A stretch of 35,143 nucleotides of DNA from Rhodocollybia butyracea (taxonomy: Eukaryota; Basidiomycota; Agaricomycetes; Agaricales; Omphalotaceae), in contig JADNRY010000610.1 in the NCBI GenBank assembly GCA_015501585.1, positions 1-35,143 on the forward strand. The letters run 5' to 3'. Within the stretch, counting starts at the first letter, position 1; every line of letters begins with the position of its first letter. Below, piece after piece: positions 10,075 to 20,794 of the stretch. The notes below the pieces were generated by a model, which saw only the letters and a program-made list of their open reading frames with translations, was not told the origin of the DNA and did no database searches. A program made the position numbers and the translations under genes.

Positions 10075-11353
10075 ATGCCACGTATCCCTTCGGTGAGCGG
10101 TTTATTTGTTAACATACTTTGCGCTTTCAACTAATATATGATCTTAGAAATCCATAGAATATTCCTCCCAGTGTCCCGAGTGCGGTATCGTACTCGCTCG
10201 CCGAGATGACATGCGCCAACACATGCGCGCTCATGGACTCGGCATGACCGAAGTGTAAGTGATTTGATGGTCAAAGCTCTCTCAAGTTGATATATATATT
10301 AATGTTATTTTCCTTTCTAGGAGATCGCATTGCCCTTGGCCCAATTGCGTCTTCACTGCCATCCAGACGGCAAACCTCGACAGGCACTTTCGAATCCAGT
10401 GAGTTGACAACTTATCTTGATAACTCCCATGCTTATGTGACCGACCCCACAGTATCCAGGACAAGTGCGAAATTTGTCCGGACTGTTTTTTCAAGACATG
10501 CGACCCTGCGGCGCTCGTGAAACATCGCAAGAGAATCCATGCCTATATCCCCAAGGCCAGAAAACCTCGGACTCGCAAAATACGAACCAGTGCTTCTTCA
10601 AGCTCGAACTCCACTGTTTCCTCTACCTCCTTTGAATCAGTTTCGCCCACACCGCCAGCTTCCTCAGAGTCCTCAATCGACTTTTTGTCCTCTATCGACC
10701 TCCTTTCAGACTCCGGCGTGTCGGAGGCTGCTTCTGACACGCTGTTTGACAAATTCATATTCGATTTTGACGAGGACAAATCCATGTTCAATCTGGACGA
10801 GGACAAACCCATGTTCAATTCGGACGAGGACAAATCCATAATATTCAATTTGGATGAGCTCTTGCGGTTACCTCGACCTCTTTTCCCTGCTATGGAAAGC
10901 ACGAACTCCTTGGACTCCGCGCTAAAGTACCACATCCCGCTTGGAGGCCACGCAACGACGTTTTCGTACACCGGTGGGCAGGACTTTCAAACTATATACA
11001 ACGATTCGCAGAACGACATTATTGGTGCTTCGCTTTGCTACGAGAGTCAATCTCCCATTCAGCCTCCTACCTCTGTTTACAACGAGTCGCAGAACGACAT
11101 CATTGGTGCTTCGCCTTACTTTTCGGAGAGCCGATCTCCCATTCGACCTCTTACGCCTACTACGCCATTTGATTATCCTGTAAACTCTATGATGGAAACC
11201 GATCCCTCCCAAAGCGGTCTCCAGTCTATCCAAAGCGGTCTTCATCTTGTCCGAAGCGGCCTTCAGCCTATGTTCAGTGGTGACTCCTCCGATGATTCCC
11301 AATGGTCGTTGACTCCTTGGTACACTTCGTTCTTGTCAGACGAACTGAAATAG
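10075..11353 (+). CDS. C2H2 zinc-finger protein, probable transcription factor
   Basis: Four exons join in frame: 10075-10092, 10148-10254, 10321-10398 and 10453-11353 (367 residues). Three consecutive fingers are visible. The first is C-P-E-C with 12 residues to H-M-R-A-H. The second is C-P-W-P-N-C ending in H-F-R-I-H, whose last histidine codon is completed across intron 3. The third is C-E-I-C-P-D-C, or C-x5-C, ending in H-R-K-R-I-H. A basic stretch (KARKPRTRKIRT) follows and could be a nuclear localisation signal. The rest is a long low-complexity tail: serine-rich, then three acidic DEDK(S/P)M(F)N units, two NxSQNDIIGAS units and three SGLQ/SGLH units. Such acidic, serine-rich tails often act as activation domains. 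The gene is intact although it sits between two halves of a broken kinase. Target genes are unknown. Confidence 0.85.
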
Positions 11354-11530
11354 CTTCTAGTTCCTTTCGCTCTACTGGTTCACATGGACAATGTATCCTT
11401 ATGACTTATTTATCTTTTCGATGGCTTACTTAAACTTGATCTTGTTGTATTGTGGTTTTGTGGAATTTAAATTTGGGTACTTCAATCAGTTCAACCAGTG
11501 TGCATGCCACACTAGCTCAACCGTTAACAG

Positions 11531-12391
11531 AATGCTTTTGCTGGCCATTCTCTTTTAACCGCTCCGACTCTACCATCCCTCGTTCGCGCAATTCTTCATG
11601 CACATATTGGTGAGTACCAGTCTTCGATAGTGATTGGAGCTGAAACTCCCTCAAGGATATTATAATATGTGCCAGAAGCAATCCCAGCACCGCGACCTCA
11701 GCATAGGAAATATTCTCATGGTCGATGAAGCGATTGAGTGCAAGCCGTTCGATATCCCCAACCCCGACAAAGTTCAGACGGGGATTCTGAAAGTCTGCCG
11801 AGAACTAAAGGTCGATACAGCCTGCAATGGCTTTGTCATTGATGGGGACATGGCTGTTGACTGGAGACATTACTTCACCAAGGAAGATACGGCCACTAAA
11901 TCTGTAGTAAGAGTACATTGACACAGTGACATTGAAGACTGATTGTTTTGTAGGGGACCACCGAGTTCATGTCTGACGACCTCTTGATCAATGACCAGGA
12001 TTATATTCATTCGCCGCTTGATGATTATCGGTCCCTGTATTATGTCGCCCAATGGGCATGCGTCTTTCATGAGCTATCTCCAGAGGAGTCACCCAAGAAC
12101 CCCAAACGTCTTCAAACCTTACGCACAAACCTGGCTGGAGCTAACAGAGATGCAGTGAGTTCTACTGTTTTGTTCAAGGAACGCATGCGAAAAGAAAAAT
12201 ATGGAGTTTGGTTGGAAAAAGCTCAGCCGTTCCTGAGAGATTGGTTCAACTCTCTTGATCAATTTGGCAACAACTGGGGAGACCTTGCTATCTCCAAAAA
12301 CCCAAACAGTGATACATTCCGTTACTGTGCGGATCTTGGTTTGCTCTCATTCCTAGAGACCGTCCGTAAACACAGGGAGCTGCTACCCTAG
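11531..12391 (+). pseudogene. FunK1-type fungal protein kinase, C-terminal lobe fragment
   Basis: Exons 11531-11609, 11656-11903 and 11954-12391 join in frame and stay open to a stop. Kinase hallmarks are present: LVRAILHAHIG before the catalytic loop, HRDLSIGNILM (catalytic HRD and the metal-binding Asn), IDGDMAVDW in the place of the usual IDFD (metal-binding Asp kept), and GTTEFMSDDLL as the activation segment. The C-lobe continues with SPLDDYRSLYYVAQWACVF and a WFNSLDQFGNNW tail. The first exon begins right after an acceptor-like ttaacag (11524-11530), so an upstream exon is implied. What lies upstream is the C2H2 gene, and no ATP-binding N-lobe is found. With 7991-9467 this most simply represents one split, dead kinase. 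An independent truncated paralogue is possible. Confidence 0.8.
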
Positions 12392-12861
12392 ATTGTGTTT
12401 GTAGAACAATATGTGCACAAGTCCACTAATATCATGAAAATAGGCAGAACAGAGTTTAGTGGCCGAGTGGCCGAGTGGCCGAGCACTTCCTGCTTTCAAA
12501 TTAATGGGGCGCACTGGACGAGCGTTTCACATTGCTTACACTCCTTCGAGAACTGTTCAACTGAGATCTTTTTTATGACCGACGACAACTTCTCTCCCTT
12601 GTAACATACCAGTCCAAGTTCACGTACGTAGAAACAGCAGTCAGAGGCTCAAATCCCACCGCAGGAACGAATTTCTTCAGCCACGCTTCAGCCTGAGATA
12701 GTGGCAACTGCAGCACCTCATGCTTTCCGTAGTCTCGCGAAGTGAGATGTCTATTCACGTAACCTAGTCAATTTGCCATTCACACTTCCTGAGCCGATGA
12801 ATCAACAGTATAGATCCTTTCAAATTTACAAACTCAAAAACCAGCGATATGAATAACCATA
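12392..12861. other. Intergenic, 3' flank of AP-1 gamma
   Basis: The part from about 12697 to 12861 is the 3' flank that was copied along with the gamma-adaptin pseudocopy (6055-6240). The rest holds only the octamer repeat at 12461-12484. No gene is supported. Confidence 0.5.
12461..12484. repeat. Octamer tandem repeat, GGCCGAGT x3
   Basis: GGCCGAGT, GGCCGAGT, GGCCGAGC in direct succession. The unit resembles the D-arm/A-box of tRNA-Ser and tRNA-Leu, but no other tRNA part is present. Confidence 0.8.
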
Positions 12862-15800
12862 CTACGCTCCTCCGGTCAAGCCTGGCGGAAATCCTGCAAA
12901 GTCGACTTGGTCCTGTACCGCCTCTCCATTCAAGGAATATGCTATACGGAGGCGCAAGCGTACAGGGCTCTATTGAAATAAGATTATGAAAAACAACCTT
13001 TAGTAGAAAGAAAATGTTACTCACTCCCACTGGCGCAATAACCCTCATCTGTTGAGTTTCTACCGTACCAGGAGCGACATCTGGGTTAGACATTGGTAGC
13101 ATTTGCAGTTGTTGAGACTAGGCCGCAATTGAATCGCGAATCATTGGAAGAGAGGGCGATAGACTGACCTTTGGAACCGCAGCTTGGAACGTAAGCCCTG
13201 TAGCAGGCGCTCCGCCTGATACCTGGAATCTTGCCAATATCATCACTATACCAGGTTTAGCGGCAGAAGTTTGAGGTGTAAGTGTTATCTTGAGAGTGTT
13301 CTTCTCATACGCAGTGTATGAAGTAAGACGAGAGGCTGGGGGTGCGGCAGGCGTGGGAGCAGGAGATTGGGATTGAGGAAGAGAGAACGCGGAGAGCGGA
13401 TTCGATGACATTGTTGGAGGTGGTGGTGACGCTGCCGAAACGGGAGCGGGCGATGGGGCTGCTGGTGCGATCGAGGAAGTGTTACCGAATAGACCAAGGA
13501 TATCATCAATTGTAGATTGTTGAGACTTGGGGGGTGGGCTAGCGGTACCGGTAGAAGCGGGGGAGGACGCTTGGCCGGAAGATCCAAAGATGTCCGCAAG
13601 AAGGTCCTGTTGAGTCCCTGTAGTGGGACCATTCGTGATCGGGGATGAAATATCATCGCTACCGAGAAGATCACCGCCTGAGCTGGAACCAACTGGCTTA
13701 TTTTCACTGACTACAACCAACCCAATGAAAAATAGCGAAACGAATTGATACAGTTAACCTACCAACACCCATTACAGTCGCCTTTAGTTCAGGGGGAGGC
13801 ATACGCTCCAATACACCCTCCCTAAGTTGGCCCAAGTTGAATAGACTGGCAAACTCGATAGCACGTTGTTGTAATTCGAGCTCTGGTGTGGAAGTGTATT
13901 GCGCCAGCACCTCCACGATACGGTCCTGCTGGGCGACACTTGTGGTCGATCTGGAAGAAATCTTGGTGATTGAGGCAAGGACGTATTGGCGGGAAAGATA
14001 GTTGGCATATGGCGAATCGAGGATCGACAGCAGGAGGTCAAGGATTTCCTTATCGGTGATCTGAAACAAATAGTTCAGAATACCCGTACAGGAGCATTTG
14101 AAGCTAGCTTACAGGTTTAGGTTGTTCCTCATCGACAAGGCCACCCTCCACAACACTGTCACTATATTCTCCCATTACCCAGGCAGCAGCAAGAGTTAAT
14201 GACTCTTGGGAGATATCCGAGGTGAGAGCGGTATAAAGTTTCGAGGCCGTGTAAGCCTGGAGCTCAGGAGTGTGTGCGACTAGTCGTATGAATGCAGACA
14301 GAATCTCTTCTCGAACGAAATTGCCAGCCTGTGGGAGTCAAGATAAGAGAAATTATGGGCAGCAACAACACTACCGACCAGTTTCAAGACCCTCAAAACA
14401 GTATCTATATGCCATCTCTTATTGGGAGCGAACCTCTCCGCAGCCAAGCATATTTGGGTAGTCAGACCCAGTTTGAAATCGTCATCAGCAACCTCTAAGA
14501 AAGCAAGAAGCTCTCTAATGAGAATGCGGACATTTTGCTCATTGATAAGGGCGTATGAAAGCTCAAGGGCTCGTCGTCGTATAGAAATGTCGCCGTCGCG
14601 AAGACAGTCCAGAATGATGTTCCGATGACGCTGAACGGCATTGGTATCGATTGAGACGACCTTGTTGAGGGTATTAAGAGCAACGTAGCTGTGATCACAA
14701 TCAGCACCGTATGGATATATAGATTGAAGGAATGTACCGAATATTGTTATCTTTGTTGCTCAAGAACTTTCCAAGAATATTTATTGCCATGACGCGTAGA
14801 CCAGAATCGGCTTCGATATCGAGAACACAAAGAACAGTCTCATACAGGATAGAGTTGCCAACATTTTTGGATGAGTCCGTATTGGTGGCCACCTAGCGTA
14901 AAAAATAAGTCCAAATGGCGTAAAATAGTATGTGTAAGCGCACCTGAGCCAAAATATCATTCATAGTATCGCTGGCTCTGGAATCTTCCTTGCCTAATAA
15001 TCGGAGAAGATGAAGGATTTTAACTTGGAGGAAGGGATCGGTGATGCCAGATACGTCGTGCTCGGGGCTGTACCCAGTTGTGACGAGCGACTTCAGATTG
15101 CGGACTAGGAGAGGTACGGCCTGCAAAAGATGAGAAGAGCGCTATGAGATCGTGGAACGCCACATACATTGCGGAATTCTTCCAGTACAGTCGGATCTGC
15201 TTGGACCATTTCAGTGGCGAGAGTAATAGCTGATAAAAGGACACCATGATTCCGGTCGGTGAGGAGATTTTTAGCTTTGACCGTGAAGTGATCAGTCAGG
15301 TCTGGAACTTTCTTGATCACCCGAAGTGCACAGAGCGCCGCCTGGGTGGAGTGAGTCAGCGGAAAGTCGATGTTAAGAAACGTACGCACCTTCTTCCGAA
15401 TGTATGTATTGCTCGAACCCAGCAGCTTTTCAATCTCATTAGCCAAATCTCGAGACATCTCTTCTGAAGCGATGTTTGCGAATGTACAAAGTGCAAGGCC
15501 GACTGCATACATATTTGAATGGTTCATGTCACTAGATCTAGCATGAGTATTGCTGACTTGTACGAAGGTTTTACACACTTTTTCAAAGAGTTGGTGACCA
15601 ATGTAAGAACCTCCTGTTTCTCATCTAGTAGTAGCATGATCCCAAGATAACCAAGTCTTTTGTCGGAAAAGCGTGGACTTGCAACGAGTTTGAGGCATTC
15701 TATCTGGCCGAAATGCGCTGGAGAACCCAGCATATGAATGTAAAGTAATTTCGCAATATTATTGTGACGCGCAAAGGAGTCTTCTTCTCGAAATGAAGCG

Positions 15801-16004
15801 CGGATAGCCGCAGATTCTTGTTGAATGAGAGCTCGCTCATCTGCCACGGTCTGTACTTGATGTTTATAAATTATTCGAGAGATATGAGCCAATGCTAACC
15901 TTGCAAGCTCGGATCCCCTTGATTAGGGCTTCAGGGAGATTTAGTCGTGATTTCGAGCTAAAAAAAAAAATAGCCTGCTTACCTTTCAGATTGTGATACA
16001 CCAT
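12862..16004 (-). CDS. APL4: AP-1 adaptor complex gamma subunit (gamma-adaptin)
   Basis: Large subunit of the AP-1 clathrin adaptor, which sorts cargo between the trans-Golgi network and endosomes. Thirteen exons (first 16004-15983, then 15928-15900, 15850-15579, 15531-15390, 15341-15168, 15120-14944, 14892-14738, 14688-14379, 14328-14113, 14060-13763, 13710-13169, 13117-13025, 12969-12862) join in frame to 845 residues, the normal family length. The N-terminal trunk has [37 protein letters not shown] and [17 protein letters not shown]. The hinge (about residues 600-710) is rich in S, P and T with DDILGLFG and DLLADIFG motifs suited to clathrin or accessory binding. The C-terminal ear ends [12 protein letters not shown]. 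The first intron acceptor is chosen at 15929 because it restores [10 protein letters not shown]. It is intact, and two decayed partial copies lie at 6055-7805 and 629-765. It is divergent from the RING-IBR gene. Confidence 0.96.
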
Positions 16005-16181
16005 TGCTCGACGTTGAAGTGCAGTAGCAAATTCTCGGGCCTCGGCGCTCAAACTCACGTGGACCGTAAACACGTGTTCTCTTTGACAATGAGGCGCACT
16101 CACTGCGGCTGCCGCGCAGCTGTATCTTCTAGTTCTTATTCATACTACCTACACAGTGTTCATGACACTCTACCAACATAG
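16005..16181. promoter_or_regulatory. Bidirectional promoter with paired CACGTG boxes
   Basis: Only 177 bp separate the ATG of gamma-adaptin (minus) from that of the CCCH/RING-IBR gene (plus). Two perfect CACGTG hexamers (16056-16061 and 16071-16076) lie 15 bp apart, the second inside ACACGTGT. CACGTG is the core site of bHLH factors (Cbf1/Pho4 type). Coordinate or competing control of the two genes is inference. Confidence 0.6.
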
Positions 16182-19100
16182 ATGCCTCCCCGAAAGCCAT
16201 GTCTGTTCTTCGCCAAGAATAAATGTAGCAATGGGATGCAGTGTCCATTCTCTCATGATCTTGCATCTTTAGCTACTCGTTCTGTTTGCCAGTATTTTCT
16301 CAAAGGAAATTGTACTTATGGCGAAAACTGCGCTAACATTCACGCGTTAGGGCTAAGAAACGCGTCTCCCGAGATTTGCTGGTTCTTTATGAAAGGAGAC
16401 TGTAAAAAAGGAGAAGGTTGCCCATATTCGCATGATAGAGGTTGATTCTTCGTGTTTTTCGGCTCGAAAATGCGTTAATTAACCCTTCAGATATCGCTTC
16501 ACCTCAGTCTACCCCTCAAATGTCTGATATAGTTCAAGGTAAACCTACAACGCTGCTCTCCTTCATAAATATTCATTGACGCAATACTGTCCTATAGTAT
16601 CAACTCAGCTATCTTCTATGGGAGATCAGAATGCGTCGGACAATTCTGGTTCACAACTTTCCAGCTCTGGTGATAAATTCATGGCATGGCAATAGCTTAC
16701 TACGCTAACCCGGATTCATTGTAGCTGAAGCAGATATGAGCAACGATCCTGTGGATAATTCTGACGATCTCGCGGATTCGCACAATGAAGGAGATATCCA
16801 TGCTATTCCGGAGTCCCAGGATCAAAAAGGTGCCTTTGATATCTGAATAATGATGATATAGGTAACATATCTTCAGATGGCTCAAACGAGGACGAGGAAC
16901 AAAGTGACAATCCGACCTGGAAGGTAATCGATACACCATCATCTGACGCCGCAAAGGCTCACTCAGAACGCCTTTCCGATTCACGTCCACCACAAAATCT
17001 CCATGGATTCGGACGTAATCCGCTTAGCAGCGCTGCACCCAGCTTCATCGCGAATGCGCCTCCATACTACGACCGAAACGTGTACGCTAGCAACGCTGCA
17101 TACGCTCCCATGATTCCCAATTACAATCCATACCCCCCTCCGTCGAATCCCTCGCCAATCTTTTTCCCCACTCGTGTACCTAAGTCTGATCGCGATCAAC
17201 GGTGCCAGCATTACTTTGCAGGATATTGTGCATTAAGTCTCGGATGTCCTTTCAGGCACCACCTTAACAAACAAGAGCTGAAGGTACTCAACTCCATGGC
17301 AGATGATCAGCAGTCTGGAAACATCACTGATAGCCACCAGCACAATCTTCACCGACACGCTGAGAAGGTTTCTGCCCCGAGCCCGAAAAATGATAATTTC
17401 GGATGGGGGGTTCGAGTGATGTTCACAAATGGACCGAGGAAACTACAACTGCAGTGCCTGCCGAAAGCTCGGCAGCAACTTGGGGTGAAACTTCTGGATG
17501 GGGTGATGCAAGTGTCACTGATCCCTCCTGGGGAAAGGACGAACTCTCTACACCCTCTTTCAACGATGGGGGCTCTGGGAAGCGTAACAGGGAGGAAAAT
17601 GGAAAGAAACGTCGTCCGGGCAAGGATCGCGTAAACCACTTGGATGGCTCGCAATCCCCATACTCAAATCGATCAAAGGACTCTCGACAGTCATCCGGAG
17701 GGCCTTCTCAGCGTAGCAGTAAAGACCGTCCAAATCGATGGGACCACGACACGGGATCTCACTCCAGGCCGAGAAGCCTGGCCCGCGAGAATTACCAGAT
17801 CGCCGCTGCTGACCCATCGAAATGGCTTGACCCCGACGAGGTGGCCTCTCATTCGAACGGTTCTAGTGGTCTGGAACATTTATCTCCTCCCGCAGATGTC
17901 GTTCTTGAGGACCAACCGGCATCCCTTCTCCTGGAATCAGATTCTAGTAGTACCTTGAATAATGATCTTGACGGAGCGAACTTTTTCGAAGATGCTTACG
18001 CCAATGAAAGGCATCACGAATGGATTGGACAAGAGGACGGAGACGGGGAGCAAGGTGTTGGACAAGGGGGCCAAGATCGAGAGGAAGAAGAGGGCACTGA
18101 TGGAGAGGTCACATCTCGTCTCGAGAATTTCGCTGTATCCGATGATCTAGCTGATCGGGATGGCGTCGACGAGGACACAGACAGATTCATTGAGAAAGCA
18201 AATGTCGACCCAGTAATGGAAGGCGATTATCGTCCAAATCTTCAGCCAACCGATAACTTATGGGAAAATGATACCACAGGGGGGCAATGGGGACAAGCAT
18301 CGAGTGGAGAGGATCTTTGGAGCGCGGATCGGAATCCGCCTGATGAAGAGATTCCGGATCAGGAAGTCGGGGCCGGCGTCCAGGTAGGTCTTTGAAATCC
18401 TCTACTGGAATGATGCTGATGCATCGACAGGATGACTATGTCCCGGAAAGTGAACCAGTGAGCATAAACTTTTTGTTTCTGGGACATATTCTGACTCGAT
18501 GTTTTTAACTAGCCGTTGCTGACGCCGAACGCCCGAAAACCGTTTCATTGCCTTGTCACATACGGAGAAGATGCTTGGCCCGAGCACATCGTCACTCCTT
18601 TTGAATCCGAGTCGATTTTCATCTACAACATTCCACTTTCTATCGAAGAAGGCGAGCTTGCCAATATCATCTCTCGCTTCGGTTCTGTTCTAGAGACCCA
18701 TGTGGAATTTGCAACAAATGTTGATAATTACCATGCAAAAGTGAAGTTCTCTAGTCGCACCGAAGCAGTGGATGCGGTGAGGCAAATCCACAAATCTGAT
18801 CTCAATTCCTCCGGTTTTGTGGTACAGGCAGTTCTGGATTCCAGTGCGCCTATACTATATGATTGGCATCCCTCCGATTTGGGACGATCGGTGAAGCTTT
18901 CATTTCCTAATCCCAGTCGTTCAGCTTGGGTTTACTTCGAGAGCATGAGTCGATTCAAGGAAGCAGAAGCTTTGAATGGTACAGTCTTCAACGGACGGAA
19001 AATCACAATTGTCAAAACCGAACGACCCAAAAAGTCTGTCAATGTTTTGCGAGTCGACGGACTCCCTATATCCACAGAGAAGCAGGATGTATCGTTGTTT

Positions 19101-20411
19101 TTCCAGCATTCGACGGTTGTTGAAATGATTCATTCCACTTACACTTCCATATCAGTCGATGCCCTTCTTGGATTGCTTCGACGCCATGGGGCGCTGGAGG
19201 ACCCAGGTCTCGATTTCTTACCGTCGCCTACAAAAGCCCGGACAGTGGCTTTCGCTCGGTTCACAGATGCGGCTTCGTCTGCAGAGGCAGTTCAGAAATT
19301 GAACAACACTGTACACGAATTCTTGGATGGTGGCCGTCTCAATGTTCAGGAGACATACTACTCGGATTATCGAATCGCCGAGCAGAAACGTTCTGTTATC
19401 CGTTCCGATCTCGACTCGCTGCGAGCTCACTATGCGACCCATGCTCCAGGAATCAAACTCCAGGAGTCTGACAATTCTGTGGGTGACGTCGTATTACGCA
19501 TTTACGGATCGGAGCAAGTTGCTTTCCATAAGGCCCGACGCAATTTGGACCTACTTGTTCGAGGGGAAACCATCCTAGACGGCAACGACAGACCATTATG
19601 GGATGAGTATTTCGATCTTCCGAGCAGTAGCAGGCAGATTGATCAGATGAACGAGAACAATGCTGGGTCATTCTTCCTCGAGAGAGATTTCCGGAGACGG
19701 CACGTACTGATATTCGGAAACCAGGAGGGTCGTGCTCTAGGGAAGAAGTCCTTACATCAACTACTGGAAAAGGTGCAAAAGTCCATTGTCACTTTTGAGG
19801 TGCCCGATGCAGATATGGGTAACATACTACGTGCAGGAAAGTACTCTGCCTCAGATAAAGTCTATTTCCATTTCCCTTCCAGGACCGTAACTTTGCGTGG
19901 AACCCCTGAGGATCGAGACAAGACTTGGAAAACGATCTCCCAACCTGATTCCTTTGCCCTACCGCCATCCCCGACGACCGAGGAGAGTTGTATGCTATGC
20001 CTTTCGACTCCTAGTGACCTTATCTCGCTAGATTGTTGTCATGCCTTCTGTAAAGAATGCCTTTGCCTGTGGATCAAATCTCTGAATGGGCCGAAATTCT
20101 CCCCGTTGAGGTGCATCGCAACTGTTAACTCTAGCATGGAACGCTGCTCCGCCACAATTCCGTACAAACTTGTTAAGGAGATACTTTCGGAGGAGGAAGA
20201 GAATGATCTTTTGGAGATGTCGTTCCTCACTTATATCTGGACGCATGAGCAGGAGTACAAGCTCTGTCCGACGTATGACTGTACTATGGTCTATACCGCC
20301 GGCGATCCAGGCACTGCTATCCGTTGTCCCGCTTGCAGGACTTGGATTTGCACCTCGTGTCAGGTCGAGCTTCATGAAGGCCTCACCTGCTCAGAGTATC
20401 AATCTTTGTAG
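16182..20411 (+). CDS. CCCH zinc-finger, RRM and RING-IBR protein, frameshifted and without RING2
   Basis: Seven exons: 16182-16440, 16491-16538, 16598-16669, 16725-16829, 16877-18383, 18431-18457 and 18513-20411. The N-terminus carries three CCCH fingers (CLFFAKNKCSNGMQCPFSH, CQYFLKGNCTYGENC, CWFFMKGDCKKGEGCPYSH), and a fourth lies near 17200 (CQHYFAGYCALSLGCPFRH). A serine/acidic linker with RERS-poor, W-G-rich repeats follows. Next come RRM-like folds (SIFIYNIPLSIEEGELANII near 18620; SVNVLRVDGLPIS near 19040). The C-terminus has RING1 (CMLCLSTPSD..CCHAFCKEC) and an IBR (LCPTYDC..CPACRTWICTSC..HEGLTC). RBR E3 ligases transfer ubiquitin through a cysteine in RING2, which should follow but is replaced by a stop eight codons after the IBR. 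The frame changes at a run of six G (17404-17409); seven would restore it, giving about 1305 residues. RNA-linked ubiquitin ligase is inference. Confidence 0.8.
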
Positions 20412-20794
20412 TGACCTGTATAGGATAGTGGATAGATTAACTCACAGTTGCCTCGGGGACCAGTACAACTGACGCTAACTACTAGTTACATGTACCAGAT
20501 GCCAGCTGATATCAGTCAGACTGTAACAGACTTGACTGAATTATGATTTCGAAAAGTTTCTGTCTATCGTTATCACATCTATCTGACTGATATCCTTCAT
20601 CGAGCGGTCTTAGTTATTACTGGCACCATTCTTGCCAGCCTAACTATGCAGTGATGGAAGGTTTTTTCGGATGCTACCAGTGGAATTTAAAAGAAGTCTA
20701 CATACATTTCTATGAATGGTAAAATAATCTTCAGAACAGTTACTCGATCCCCCCACGTTAGCCCTCAAGAGTCCCCCAAGGAGTCTTAAACTTT
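20412..20794. other. Convergent intergenic region, no RING2 found
   Basis: Lies between the 3' ends of two converging genes. I looked for the missing RING2 (C-x2-C then C..H..C..C) in all plus frames and did not see it. A possible intron gtagtg..cacag (20409-20450) would only add a few residues before a stop. Confidence 0.5.

Noticed and set aside
9395..10096. 233-codon plus-strand frame
   Set aside because: It runs across the end of the FunK1 piece and the C2H2 promoter and first exon in the wrong frame; composition is not protein-like.
10543..11302. Long minus-strand frames opposite the C2H2 gene
   Set aside because: They mirror the repeat-rich coding exon; antisense frames of such low-complexity sequence are expected.
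12461..12690. tRNA-Ser/Leu-like A-box (TGGCCGAGTGG) and a B-box-like ggctcaaatcc at 12649
   Set aside because: Nearly 180 bp apart, no acceptor, anticodon or T stems can be paired, and the A-box similarity arises from a simple octamer repeat.
17409..17454. 46-bp intron resolving the G6 frameshift (gttcga...ctgcag)
   Set aside because: It leaves the wrong phase and would delete conserved coding-like residues.
20409..20470. Possible last intron in the RING-IBR gene (gtagtg...cacag)
   Set aside because: Would add only a few residues and a stop; it does not recover RING2, and the donor is poor.
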